Origin: an uncultured Shewanella sp.
GTDB taxonomy: Bacteria > Pseudomonadota > Gammaproteobacteria > Enterobacterales > Shewanellaceae
NCBI RefSeq assembly: GCF_947501665.1
Contig: NZ_CANMWS010000007.1
Coordinates: 62,001 to 126,000, forward strand
Reading direction: 5' to 3'
DNA length: 64,000 nucleotides
The position numbers were made by a program, and so were the translations under genes. This document shows, one piece after another, positions 30,038-39,357 of the stretch. A model generated the notes under the pieces. The model was given only the letters and a program-made list of their open reading frames with translations. It was not told the origin of the DNA and made no database searches. How positions within the stretch are numbered: position 1 is the first letter of the stretch; every line of letters starts with the position of its first letter.

Positions 30038-31147
30038 ATGAATAAAACTTATTTTATCGGGCTGATGTCTGGCACCAGTATGGATGCTATCGATGCTGTA
30101 CTGGTTAAATTTAATGGCGACATCCCCACTTTAATCGCTTCGCATCAAGAACCTATGACTGAAAAGGTATTTAAAGATTTAAATAAACTCTGCTTACCTG
30201 ATCATGATGAAATTAATCGACTTGGACAAATCGACCGTACCACGGGTAAACTTTTTGCCACCGCTGTCAATAAGTTATTAACCTTTTCTGGAGTCAAAAA
30301 AGAACAAGTGATTGCTATAGGCTCTCATGGGCAAACCATTCGACATATGCCGAACTTAAACATGGGTTTTACTCTTCAAGTAGGCGATCCCAATACCATT
30401 GCCACTGAAACCGGTATTGATGTCATTGCAGACTTTCGAGGAAAAGATATCGCATTAGGTGGTCAAGGCGCACCATTAGTACCTGCATTTCATCAATATG
30501 TCTTTTCTAAGCCCCAACAGAAACGAATAATTCTTAATATTGGTGGCATTGCCAATATTACTTTTTTACCCGGCAATGAACATCAAGTATTAGGTTTTGA
30601 CACTGGACCTGGTAATACGTTAATGGATGCTTGGATCCAACGAATTAAACAAGAGCCTTACGATAAATCAGGGCTATGGGCAGCCACAGGCACAACCGAC
30701 ACTCAAATGCTCAATCAATTATTATCACACCCTTATTTTTCATTAAGTTCCCCTAAAAGTACAGGGCGGGAATTATTCAGTTATGCGTGGCTTGAACAAC
30801 AATTATCAAATTTTACCCACTTAGAAGAAGCCGATATTCAATCGACTTTATTAGATCTAACCTGCCATAGTATCGCTAAAGACATTCTTACATTATCCCC
30901 CAGTGGTGAGCTCTTTGTCTGTGGAGGGGGCGCTTATAATACCCACTTAATGAAACAACTCGCTCAACAATTGCCCAAATACCAAATTCATACCACAGAA
31001 AAGTTAGGGATTTCCCCTCAATGGGTAGAAAGCATTGCTTTTGCTTGGTTGGCCATGCGCTATGAATACGCATTACCAGGCAATTTACCTTCCGTAACGG
31101 GTGCTTCTCGAACAACAATATTAGGGGGGAAATATTGTGCAAACTAG
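30038..31147 (+). CDS. anmK: anhydro-N-acetylmuramic acid kinase (AnmK)
   Basis: Phosphorylates 1,6-anhydroMurNAc recovered from peptidoglycan, giving MurNAc-6-phosphate for recycling. 369 residues. The N-terminal [16 protein letters not shown] and the ATP-binding [18 protein letters not shown] and [12 protein letters not shown] motifs are clear. The TAG stop (31145-31147) lies inside the CTAG that borders repeat element C, so the element appears inserted exactly at the gene's end. Function fits with the upstream M23 peptidase. Confidence 0.95.
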   Translation: MNKTYFIGLMSGTSMDAIDAVLVKFNGDIPTLIASHQEPMTEKVFKDLNKLCLPDHDEINRLGQIDRTTGKLFATAVNKLLTFSGVKKEQVIAIGSHGQTIRHMPNLNMGFTLQVGDPNTIATETGIDVIADFRGKDIALGGQGAPLVPAFHQYVFSKPQQKRIILNIGGIANITFLPGNEHQVLGFDTGPGNTLMDAWIQRIKQEPYDKSGLWAATGTTDTQMLNQLLSHPYFSLSSPKSTGRELFSYAWLEQQLSNFTHLEEADIQSTLLDLTCHSIAKDILTLSPSGELFVCGGGAYNTHLMKQLAQQLPKYQIHTTEKLGISPQWVESIAFAWLAMRYEYALPGNLPSVTGASRTTILGGKYCAN

Positions 31148-31475
31148 GGCCTGTTAATCTTTGCTGATTAAATTATGTCCGAGATAAACGTGTTTTAATC
31201 GCGGCGAGAGGTCTGATGCCTAGTTATTCTAAGCGAGTGCCTTTCAACAAAGAGTAAAACACGTTTAGTGGATCCTGCCTTATAAAAGAATGAGGACAGC
31301 GCTTGTCGATCCTTTCTACGGCGTTATCTCTTATTGATGGACGACCCCATGGATGGGAGGAGGTAGAGTGACGTTTGAACCCAAGCCGAGAACAACTACA
31401 CCGCATAAGCTCTTCCTTGTATAAAGAAGCGACAAACTACTGCAGAAACACTCACCAAAGATCAACAAGCCCTAG
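31144..31475. mobile_element. MITE-like repeat element, copy C (best preserved)
   Basis: Flanked by CTAG on both sides (31144-31147 and 31472-31475). The left end reads GGGCCTGTTAATCTTTG and the right end CAAAGATCAACAAGCCC, an inverted repeat with two differences in 17. Inside is a second inverted pair, TAAACGTGTTTTA and TAAAACACGTTTA. It contains no ORF of note. Three further copies lie in this window. CTAG ends are typical of IS5-type insertion, so it may be mobilised in trans by such a transposase; that is inference. Confidence 0.8.
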
Positions 31476-31652
31476 CACAGTCCAATACTAAAGAAGTTAA
31501 AAGTACCTATTTAAGCGGGACCTCTTCTTCATTACTGGGCTAAGTGTTATGATCCTTACAATGAATTAAACCCTATTCACCCCTTTCATCATATGATAAT
31601 AGTCTTGGCACTTTAGTCTGTTTAAGCTTTATCTATAATACGAGAATTTAAC

Positions 31653-32033
31653 ATGAGCACCAATGAAAAAAGCTTAAAACAAATAACCCAACTCACTCCA
31701 GAAGCCCGTTATGACTTTTTAGTTAACCAAGTTAAAGAGCAGCAAAGCCTTTGGACATTACAAGACATTAACGGCTGTGTGATGTTAACAACGGATGAAG
31801 AAGACTGCATCCCCATGTGGCCTTCAGAGGAAGCCGCAACACTTTGGGCAGTTGATGATTGGAAAGATTGCCAGCCATTATCCATTCCATTAACTGAATG
31901 GTTAGCACGTTGGGTACCCGGTATGCAAGATGATGATCTTTTTGTGGCTGTGTTCCCTGTTCAAGACGATTTAGGTGTTGTTATCCCTCCTTTTGAATTA
32001 GAATCTAGATTACTCCCTAAAAAAGAACATTAA
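31653..32033 (+). CDS. DUF2750-family protein
   Basis: 126-residue acidic cytoplasmic protein. The DUF2750 pattern is visible: RYDFLVNQVKEQQSLWTLQD, then MWPSEEAATLWAVDDW and LFVAVFPVQDDLGVVIPP. Function unknown. It is preceded by repeat C and about 175 bases of AT-rich DNA that must hold its promoter. No neighbour suggests a role. Confidence 0.8.
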   Translation: MSTNEKSLKQITQLTPEARYDFLVNQVKEQQSLWTLQDINGCVMLTTDEEDCIPMWPSEEAATLWAVDDWKDCQPLSIPLTEWLARWVPGMQDDDLFVAVFPVQDDLGVVIPPFELESRLLPKKEH

Positions 32034-32177
32034 TTCAATATTCATTAAATTTTCGGGTATCGATCTTCACAAGCATTAATATAAGCGTGTAAAAATCATC
32101 AACGATACCCAATATTTTATTATAGGCAATGAAAACATCAACATTAACTCAGCCAATACATACTAGGGAATAAATCA

Positions 32178-32606
32178 ATGGCAGGAACCCCTAAACCAAT
32201 AGAAAAGCGCCCTCCTCTTCCAAAACGACTGTTACTGCTTTTAATCTTAACCGCTCTTCCAGCAATAATAGGCTTACAATTTCAGCAAGGCATATTAATT
32301 GCCATTTTACTGCTACTCATTATTCTTGCGTCAGTAGGAAGACAAAAAGCAGGATTAATTATGTTACGTTTATACAGTTGCATAGTATTGCTCTTACTCA
32401 GCTGTCTGCCGATATTACACTATCAAGGAAGTCATATTGACAGCATCATTGCCCCCTTTCCTGCTATGATGGGACAGTCTAAACTTTTTTACCTACTGCT
32501 TTGGATAGCCTGCGCTATTATCGCTATTGTGCAAGTTTATCTGGCGTTTAGCCAAAAAGTAAGTGCTTACTTTAAACAACAAATCAACTTAAATATTATG
32601 AGTTAA
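32178..32606 (+). CDS. small membrane protein, unknown function
   Basis: 142 residues with four hydrophobic segments (about 17-33, 36-52, 60-79, 102-124) after a basic, Pro-rich N-terminus (KPIEKRPPLPKR). No family recognised. It is convergent with erpA; an inverted repeat (32622-32653) lies between the two stops. Confidence 0.7.
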   Translation: MAGTPKPIEKRPPLPKRLLLLLILTALPAIIGLQFQQGILIAILLLLIILASVGRQKAGLIMLRLYSCIVLLLLSCLPILHYQGSHIDSIIAPFPAMMGQSKLFYLLLWIACAIIAIVQVYLAFSQKVSAYFKQQINLNIMS

Positions 32607-32621
32607 CCCCTAACAGTACCC

Positions 32622-32653
32622 GATATTCAGTCATGATCAAATGCCTGAATATC
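32622..32653. terminator. hairpin between convergent genes
   Basis: GATATTCAG (32622-32630) faces CTGAATATC (32645-32653), a perfect 9-bp stem with a 14-base loop. No T-run follows on either strand, so it may be a rho-dependent or processed end. Confidence 0.35.
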
Positions 32654-32701
32654 ACCGCACTTTATCCGCTCTCACTTCAATAAAAAGTTGACCCTTATTG
32701 T

Positions 32702-33052
32702 TTATACTGAAAAACTGGCTCCACAACCACAAGTTGTCGTAGCATTGGGATTTTTAACAAAAAAGCGTGAACCTTCTAAACCTGAAGTATAATCGACTTC
32801 TCCCCCAACTAAATACTGAAGACTCATTGGATCAACAACCAATTTGACCCCCTGTTTCTCCACAATAAAATCACCTTCATTTATCTTTTCATCAAAAGTG
32901 AATCCATACTGGAAGCCTGAACAGCCCCCCCCCGTCACATAAACACGAAGCTTTAAAGCTTCATTTTCTTCTTCATCGAGTAATACTTTTACTTTCGAAG
33001 CCGCGGCATCAGTAAAACTAATGGGCAACGAATCTTCTGTTTCTTCTGTCAT
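32702..33052 (-). CDS. erpA: ErpA, A-type iron-sulfur carrier
   Basis: Delivers Fe-S clusters to apo-proteins such as those of isoprenoid synthesis and respiration. 116 residues with the three cluster cysteines C44 ([10 protein letters not shown]), C108 and C110 (TTCGCGASF). GAGG six bases upstream supports the ATG. It follows the DUF6776-like gene on the same strand after 19 bases. Confidence 0.95.
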   Translation of the reverse strand: MTEETEDSLPISFTDAAASKVKVLLDEEENEALKLRVYVTGGGCSGFQYGFTFDEKINEGDFIVEKQGVKLVVDPMSLQYLVGGEVDYTSGLEGSRFFVKNPNATTTCGCGASFSV

Positions 33053-33071
33053 GACGACCTCATAAAACGGT

Positions 33072-33848
33072 TTACTGAGTAAGATTATCTAATGCTTGAC
33101 TACTTTGATCAAGTATTCCCTCAGCATCTTTTTCTTCTAACTGTAATTCTTTCAAGCTAAACTCTTTCTCAGTTTCAGATCCCTTTGACCAACGTCCTTT
33201 TGGCACTTCAACTTTCACTTTTATGCTCGATAACACAAAATCAGCAGGTAAAGTAATTGAGGTTTCTAACACTTGAAAGTAACGAAACTGAAATTGGAAA
33301 GGTGTTTTAGAGAGCTGGCTTAAATTGATTGTTTTCCGTTTTCCCTTTGATAACCCTATCAGAGTCACCTTTGCACTCCCCTTCAAAGATTGCTTCTTAT
33401 CTTGCAATTGAGTCAACACTAATTTTAAACGATATTGATCAGGCAATAAGTCTTTTGATAACTCAAAGCCATTGATCACTACACCATCAGCATTACTTTC
33501 TGGAGACATGATACTACGATAAAAAGCGAGTTCTCGCTCTAGCTCTTTTTGCTTAGTATGTTGAGCTTCAAACATCGCTTTCATATCATCATTCGTTTGA
33601 ATAGCCATACTCAACTCGAGCTTTCTCGCCGCTAACTGTTGATTTAACGCTTGCACTTTTGTCAGTTCACCGCTTACACTTTGAACAGTGCTATCGGCTT
33701 TAATATTGATAAAAGGCAATATTGCTTTTAGCGTTAAGCCACCTAGAATAAAAACAATAAGCAATAGCAATAGCAAGTTAACTCTAGATGAATAGAATTT
33801 TCTCTCCATTGCTTGAAGGCGATCAAGCCAACGATAATAATTTGACAT
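33072..33848 (-). CDS. DUF6776-type single-pass membrane coiled-coil protein
   Basis: 258 residues from the ATG at 33846-33848, with GAGAGG upstream; an upstream in-frame start would overlap the divergent gene. A single membrane helix ([20 protein letters not shown], about residues 23-44) is followed by a coiled coil (about 60-125) and a beta-rich C-terminal domain ([20 protein letters not shown] and [14 protein letters not shown]). This is the DUF6776 layout as I recall it. The function is unknown. Upstream of erpA on the same strand. Confidence 0.7.
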   Translation of the reverse strand: MSNYYRWLDRLQAMERKFYSSRVNLLLLLLIVFILGGLTLKAILPFINIKADSTVQSVSGELTKVQALNQQLAARKLELSMAIQTNDDMKAMFEAQHTKQKELERELAFYRSIMSPESNADGVVINGFELSKDLLPDQYRLKLVLTQLQDKKQSLKGSAKVTLIGLSKGKRKTINLSQLSKTPFQFQFRYFQVLETSITLPADFVLSSIKVKVEVPKGRWSKGSETEKEFSLKELQLEEKDAEGILDQSSQALDNLTQ

Positions 33849-33893
33849 TAAGCTACAACCTCTCTGTGCCACTTGCACTCATACACTCATAAA

Positions 33894-35630
33894 ATGAGCC
33901 ACATAAATCAGGATATATTTGTGCCATTGTCCAACAAAAAACAAACCATAAAATGGAATAAAATTGTTAACACACGTTTAAAAGACACACTTTCACAAGC
34001 CAAAGTCAGTGTTCAGCTTTGCTTGCTGGCATTATTTTTTGCGCTCATTGCCTCGACAGTCATTGTGATTTTTCGATCACTCCTCGTATGGCTTGACCGT
34101 TTCACGCAAACCCAGCAGTTTAATTTTACTGATATGATTGACGACTGGCGAGTATTATTACCCATATTCGGCGCCTTTTTAATTTGGGCAATCGCAAAAG
34201 TCGGTTCTAAACGTTACAAAAGAATGGGAATTGCTTATGTATTACATAGAGTTAAGCTTCATTATGGTAAAATTCCGCTTGCATCTGCTCCCGCTCAGTT
34301 TTTTCAAGCTTTATTTGCCTTAGCATCACAATTTTCTGTTGGTCGAGAGGGACCTGCGATCCATTTAGGCGCCGTGAGTGCTAGCGTATTAGCCGAAAAA
34401 TTTAATTTACCCGATAATAGTGTACGTATTATGTGTGCAAGTGGTATTGCAGCGGGTATATCAGCTATCTTTAATGCGCCACTCGCTGCTGTCATTTTTG
34501 TACTTGAAGTCATACTCCGTGAATATAAAATTCACTACTTCTTTCCCATTACAATATCGGCAATATGTGGGGCACTATCCAGTCGATTAGTTTTTGGTAA
34601 TATTCATGCTTTCGATCAAATCAGTGTGATAAAAATCCCCCTCTCCCAATATCCTATTTTAGCCATATCGGGGCTCATCTTAGGTTGTGTCGCCGCATTT
34701 TTTAATTTTTCATTACTCACATTAACCGAAAAGTCCCAAAAATGGCCACTCATACAACGGTTACTTATCGCAGGCCTCCTCACCAGTTTCATTGGTTTAT
34801 TTTTACCTCAAGCAATTGGCAGTAACGAACATGCAATCAGTGAAGCCATACAAGCAGATCCAAGTATGATGCTATTAACTGCTATATTAGTAGGTAAAAT
34901 TTTTGCCACTGTTGCAGCAGTTGGTCTTGGGATCCCAGGAGGCTTGATTGGACCTCTGTATGGCATTGGTGCATTACTTGGTGCCGTGATTGCTGTATTT
35001 TTTCAACAATGGTTTCCTTCATTGACACCTTATATTGGACTTTATGCCATTATCGGCATGACAGCAATGATGGGAGTTTGTTTGAGCGCACCTTTGGCTG
35101 CACTGGTTGCTCTAATTGAACTCAGTGATAACACAGCCATTATCTTACCCTCCATGTTTGTCATCATACCTGCCTTTCTTATTTCTCATCAATTTTTTAA
35201 AACAAAATCAATTTTTTTCCGCCAGCTTGAGATCATGAATCTCGGATATAAAGTCACCGCCGTTAATTTGGGATTACAAAAAATAGGCGTGCGAGCTATC
35301 ATGAATAAACACTTTATCTTGGTAGACAATAATAATGAACAGCTATTGGCGGCATTAAAGGAACAACACGGTCATCCCATCTTAACCTATACCGAGCAAA
35401 ATGACGTAGAAATAGTACAACTTGAATTACATACTAGCCATACTGAAACGACATTGTTAAAGAATAAAATGAGTGGGTTGCCTGATACTTGTACATTAAG
35501 TGAAGTGTATCAACGCTTATCTCCACAAAGGCGTGGAAATGTTTTTATTTTTGAGCAAAACACACAAGAGATTGTCGGAATTATTTCTTGGGAAGACTTG
35601 CAACGTGAGATCCAATCCGAGCAAATTTAA
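33894..35630 (+). CDS. CLC-family chloride channel/transporter
   Basis: 578 residues from the ATG at 33894. The CLC membrane core has the gating glutamate E152 in GREGPAIHLG and the selectivity motif GIPGGLIGPLYGIG. Two features are unusual. The first GSGIP motif is degenerate (KRMGIAYVL at about 110-117). The residue aligned with the intracellular proton glutamate E203 of E. coli ClcA is V206 (FVLEVILRE), as in many CLC channels. A C-terminal soluble region of about 130 residues looks CBS-like. Transport mode is inference. Confidence 0.85.
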   Translation: MSHINQDIFVPLSNKKQTIKWNKIVNTRLKDTLSQAKVSVQLCLLALFFALIASTVIVIFRSLLVWLDRFTQTQQFNFTDMIDDWRVLLPIFGAFLIWAIAKVGSKRYKRMGIAYVLHRVKLHYGKIPLASAPAQFFQALFALASQFSVGREGPAIHLGAVSASVLAEKFNLPDNSVRIMCASGIAAGISAIFNAPLAAVIFVLEVILREYKIHYFFPITISAICGALSSRLVFGNIHAFDQISVIKIPLSQYPILAISGLILGCVAAFFNFSLLTLTEKSQKWPLIQRLLIAGLLTSFIGLFLPQAIGSNEHAISEAIQADPSMMLLTAILVGKIFATVAAVGLGIPGGLIGPLYGIGALLGAVIAVFFQQWFPSLTPYIGLYAIIGMTAMMGVCLSAPLAALVALIELSDNTAIILPSMFVIIPAFLISHQFFKTKSIFFRQLEIMNLGYKVTAVNLGLQKIGVRAIMNKHFILVDNNNEQLLAALKEQHGHPILTYTEQNDVEIVQLELHTSHTETTLLKNKMSGLPDTCTLSEVYQRLSPQRRGNVFIFEQNTQEIVGIISWEDLQREIQSEQI

Positions 35631-35786
35631 ACTCATTAGACCAGTTTCTCACAACAGAGAGCACAATCCTATATTCATCTCACAATATTCATGAGAATAT
35701 AGACACTAACAGAAAAATTACTTTTTAGTATAATAAATGACAATAGGCTGGATTGAACCTACCGGTCGCATTACTCGGAGTCTAAT

Positions 35787-36293
35787 ATGAGCAGTACAAT
35801 CCAACCTTCATCATCTTATATTAATAATTCAATTTATGACAATTCAAGTGATAATCAAATGGAATCGGTTAAATCAACGTCACAAGACCATGAAACATTG
35901 CGAGAACTCAGAGAAGGTGGTGAAAAAGGCCTTCCTAGCAGCATGACTAAATTATATGAACTCTCTTCACTCACTGGTGAGCAAGCGCAGCAAGCTCAAC
36001 ACATATTAGCCAGTTTAGAACCAAAACCTATTAATCTTGATGTGAGCAGTAAAAGCATGCTGCAAGCTGTCCAAACCTTAGATCAAACCTGTAATACAGC
36101 GAGCCAAACAGCTGAAAAAAAAGCGGCTAGTCTCGCAGTAACACGTACCTTCGGCTCTGATATTTCAACGGCGCCTTTCACTGACTTATTGTTGAACAAC
36201 AGTCATAGAGAATTCAGTACAGGCCCGTCTAATAATAACAATACTTATCAATCTCAAAGTCAATTATTTAGAGAAAGACTAAAAGACCAATAG
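35787..36293 (+). CDS. Ser/Asn/Gln-rich protein of unknown function
   Basis: 168 residues, no signal peptide or membrane helix. The first 35 residues are extremely Ser/Asn-rich (STIQPSSSYINNSIYDNSSD). A helical middle (MTKLYELSSLTGEQAQQAQH, ILASLE) shows weak similarity in spacing to the helical module in the next two genes. The tail is again Asn/Gln/Ser-rich. A composition-biased N-terminus recalls type III secretion leaders, but no secretion genes are here. Not recognised. Confidence 0.75.
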   Translation: MSSTIQPSSSYINNSIYDNSSDNQMESVKSTSQDHETLRELREGGEKGLPSSMTKLYELSSLTGEQAQQAQHILASLEPKPINLDVSSKSMLQAVQTLDQTCNTASQTAEKKAASLAVTRTFGSDISTAPFTDLLLNNSHREFSTGPSNNNNTYQSQSQLFRERLKDQ

Positions 36294-36425
36294 TCATAAT
36301 GGTTTGTCGTACTCAGAATAAGACATTTAATCATGTTAATTGTCTCTACATTTTAATAGAAGAATATCAATAGCACATCTTTTCTTAGCATCTGGCATAT
36401 TCTTCTTGAAATTTAGGTGATTTAA

Positions 36426-37607
36426 ATGACACTTATTTCTCCAAGTAAAACAAGCTTTCTGCAAAATGTTGAACTCAACAGCCTCACAGAAAACAACAAT
36501 AAGTTTGATTCGCTTTTCAGCGAGCAATATATTTCAGAAGAAACATTTACTCATTTAAACTTAAGCCCAACATTTAGTGAACTTAAGTACTTTGCCAAGC
36601 AAGATGACTTCTCTAGCATCGACCTTCTGTTTACATTAACTAGCCGCCGAGATGAAATAGGTAAAGCGGCAACAAAAGTATTAATGGAAATTAAAACAGA
36701 AACACTAAAAGGCTCTTATGATCGTGAAGTATTTAACCTCCATTGTGAAAAGTTCTATCAACAATGCCGCTTAAATGAAATAAGTCACCGCTCTCCACAA
36801 TTATTTCAGTTATCCATTGAAATGTTAACAACACTCATTGATATAAAGCTAACAGGACAAAACCATTCAAGTAATCAAGATATATTTACTTTAATTCAAA
36901 TATTACAAAAAAAGTCGAATAAAACTCAAGAATATATTGAAGAAAATTTACTCTTAGCTTCTTCTCCTGTTTCAACAACCGAAGAAGAAAGCTTTATTGT
37001 TATCTCAAATACTGATTTATCCTCTTCAATATCTAATAATATTCACACAGAAACATCAACACAAAATGGACATCACATTATGGATAGTGATATCTCAAAT
37101 ATAAATCCTCTTTCACTTAGCCCATATTTATTGCTTTCAGACAGTCATCAACAGGCGACTGAATTTTCCACTGTTCAAGGGATCGACCCACTTTCACAAT
37201 CGCGTCATGAATTTATTGAATTTTTGCAGCATATTAGAAAATCAACCAATTTCAGTGATAATGTGATGAAAAAATTAATTCATAAATGGGATGTAAATAA
37301 TCCTATTTTTATTCCTAAACCAGAAATTGAAGCGACTTATTCAACAACAAAAACAGCGTATTCTCACTGGCAATCTCGTCTATCAAATACAAATCTAAAA
37401 GGTGATGAATCCGTTAAGAAAAACAATAATATTATGCATAACAGTACAATAGTATCCCCCTCGCTTCTTTCTAAAACCCCTGATTTTTTAAAGCCGGATA
37501 ACATAGAAAAAGAAACACCCAAAAAGGACATTGAAGTACAAACAACGACAATGCCATTGTCAGAAAAACTATCAAGTTGGTTTTCGACTTTCTTAAGTAA
37601 AAAGTAA
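36426..37607 (+). CDS. low-complexity protein, paralogue of the next gene
   Basis: 393 residues. An N-terminal module of about 145 residues (MTLISPSKTSFLQNVEL; LTSRRDEIGKAATKVLMEI; RSPQLFQLSIEMLTTLIDIK) is clearly related to the following gene. It is followed by a long Ser/Thr/Asn-rich region with little order and an amphipathic C-terminus (SEKLSSWFSTFLSKK). No signal peptide or membrane span. TTTAGGTGA nine bases before the ATG is a fair ribosome site. I recognise no family. Confidence 0.8.
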   Translation: MTLISPSKTSFLQNVELNSLTENNNKFDSLFSEQYISEETFTHLNLSPTFSELKYFAKQDDFSSIDLLFTLTSRRDEIGKAATKVLMEIKTETLKGSYDREVFNLHCEKFYQQCRLNEISHRSPQLFQLSIEMLTTLIDIKLTGQNHSSNQDIFTLIQILQKKSNKTQEYIEENLLLASSPVSTTEEESFIVISNTDLSSSISNNIHTETSTQNGHHIMDSDISNINPLSLSPYLLLSDSHQQATEFSTVQGIDPLSQSRHEFIEFLQHIRKSTNFSDNVMKKLIHKWDVNNPIFIPKPEIEATYSTTKTAYSHWQSRLSNTNLKGDESVKKNNNIMHNSTIVSPSLLSKTPDFLKPDNIEKETPKKDIEVQTTTMPLSEKLSSWFSTFLSKK

Positions 37608-37794
37608 ATCGTTAGCAACTAATCTTTAACTGAAAAATTAAGAATCACCTTTTCTTATATAAATATTGTTTACTTACCTCAATTTTCACACCACAGGTTT
37701 GACCACTTAATTCAATCTACCTATATATATAGAAGATGAAGTTCATAGAATAAAATATGATAACTGATAATTAATTATCTTTAGGAATATCTTA

Positions 37795-39105
37795 ATGACA
37801 TCTATCAATCCAGCCTCCACAAGCTTCCTTCACAATATTCGGCTTGATGACTCAAAGCAGCAATCAATTGACTTTGATAAATTATTTACGGATAAAAACA
37901 TCAGTTCAGAGCGTTTTGAACAATTAAATCTAGCCTCTACTTTTGATAATTTAGAAACATTTGCCTTAAATAATGATGGCGAAAGTATGGAAATACTTTG
38001 TAATCTAACAGCAAGAAATGATGAAATAGGAAAGGCAGCAACAAGCGTATTAACTAATATAAGAAACTTATCAGAAGAAAAAACTCATAGACGCGAATTA
38101 CTCGACTCTATGTGTAATGATCTATATGAAAACTGTAGAAACAATGAGGCTAATAATCGCTCCCCTCAAGTTCACCAATTAACAACAGGTATGCTTGAAG
38201 TCATATTAGATATAAAACTATCAACTGAATATGAGCTCAGTAATGAGACACAAAATTTACTGCATTTATTACATCAAAAAAATACTCAAAACTCTGGCTC
38301 TTCAGTAGTATTAACGGAAGATAGCATGCTTTCGAATGTAGAATTGAGTAAACAAGAAGTCCTTCAAACTCAAAAGCAAGTACTCAGTAAACCTTCATCA
38401 TTAACACTTGAAAACCTCGAACTATTCTCATCACAAACTGAAAACAAGCAATTTTCTCTTCAAGAAAGATTAGAAAAAGCTTTTGGTCCTATTACAGCAA
38501 GCCAAACAGAATACAGCAGTACAAGCAATGAAACTGTATCAACACCTTTAAGCAGCTTATCTACAACAAGCATTAAACCTAAACAACAAATAGATGTTCA
38601 AAGCAATATTAGCGGCTCATTAATGGAGGCTCCGTATATTGATGATACTCAAAGTCAAATAAGTAAAACCAGCTTTATGAGTGGTTCAAGTATCGGAAGT
38701 GAAACAACATCAAGCAGTTTCCAAACAATGAGCAACTTAAGATCTAATAGTCCCCTTGATATTCAAAGCCAAAATAGTCAATCAACCCAATACAGTTTAC
38801 ACAGTGATGAAAAAGTAATTTTAGATGATAATCAAGTGCTTGGTTTAACACCTCAAAGCCCAAACAACAGAGGAAGTATCTCAACAACATCCCATTCTAG
38901 TACAGAAAAAGATGAATCAGTTTTTAATTCTCACCAAAAAAATAATTCATCACAAGAAGTTAAGTTGCCGCTTGATAAAAGTCAGTCGCAAGTGACATCC
39001 ACAGATAATCAGTCAAAAGTCACTTGGTATAACCCATTTAGCCTTGCCGCTGCTGGTTTAAACTGGAGTGTTGGACGTGGATTCCAAGATGGACGTCAGA
39101 GTTAG
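37795..39105 (+). CDS. low-complexity protein, paralogue of the previous gene
   Basis: 436 residues with the same plan as its neighbour: conserved N-terminal module (MTSINPASTSFLHNIRLDD; LTARNDEIGKAATSVLTNI; RSPQVHQLTTGMLEVILDIK), then about 260 residues dominated by Ser, Gln, Thr and Asn. The end is hydrophobic and aromatic (WYNPFSLAAAGLNWSVGRGF). The identical string DEIGKAAT and the RSPQ motif tie the two together. A strong terminator follows. Function not recognised. Confidence 0.8.
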   Translation: MTSINPASTSFLHNIRLDDSKQQSIDFDKLFTDKNISSERFEQLNLASTFDNLETFALNNDGESMEILCNLTARNDEIGKAATSVLTNIRNLSEEKTHRRELLDSMCNDLYENCRNNEANNRSPQVHQLTTGMLEVILDIKLSTEYELSNETQNLLHLLHQKNTQNSGSSVVLTEDSMLSNVELSKQEVLQTQKQVLSKPSSLTLENLELFSSQTENKQFSLQERLEKAFGPITASQTEYSSTSNETVSTPLSSLSTTSIKPKQQIDVQSNISGSLMEAPYIDDTQSQISKTSFMSGSSIGSETTSSSFQTMSNLRSNSPLDIQSQNSQSTQYSLHSDEKVILDDNQVLGLTPQSPNNRGSISTTSHSSTEKDESVFNSHQKNNSSQEVKLPLDKSQSQVTSTDNQSKVTWYNPFSLAAAGLNWSVGRGFQDGRQS

Positions 39106-39134
39106 GACTAGTTAATCAAACCTAATCTCCCGTC

Positions 39135-39164
39135 AAGCCGACTAATATTATTAGTCGGCTTTTT
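39135..39164 (+). terminator. rho-independent terminator
   Basis: AAGCCGACTAAT (39135-39146) pairs perfectly with ATTAGTCGGCTT (39150-39161) around three bases and runs into TTT. It ends the cluster of low-complexity genes and insulates pyrB. Confidence 0.9.
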
Positions 39165-39357
39165 AAACATCACTTCACCATCTTCCATCTCATTTGTTCT
39201 CAAATAAACACTATTAACTTCTTATCTCATTTCTGCTATCATCGCGCCTCAGCCACGTTCGACTCTACTTTCTTCAACTTTGGGCGTTATGTGCAGCTTT
39301 AAGTGCTCCAGACTTACCAGCTTGCAGTATTCTCCCTATAACATTGGAAACAGGCTG

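Noticed and set aside
31224..31406. 60-codon minus-strand reading frame inside repeat copy C
   Set aside because: It lies wholly within the non-coding element, has no ribosome site, and is not kept in the other copies.
35787..39105. Cluster as part of a type III secretion locus
   Set aside because: Effector-like composition only; no apparatus, chaperone or translocator gene is in the window.
39280..39357. 26-residue N-terminal extension of PyrB from a TTG, or a leader peptide for attenuation
   Set aside because: The ATG at 39358 matches family N-termini, and the region shows no terminator/antiterminator pair after a pyrimidine-rich run.
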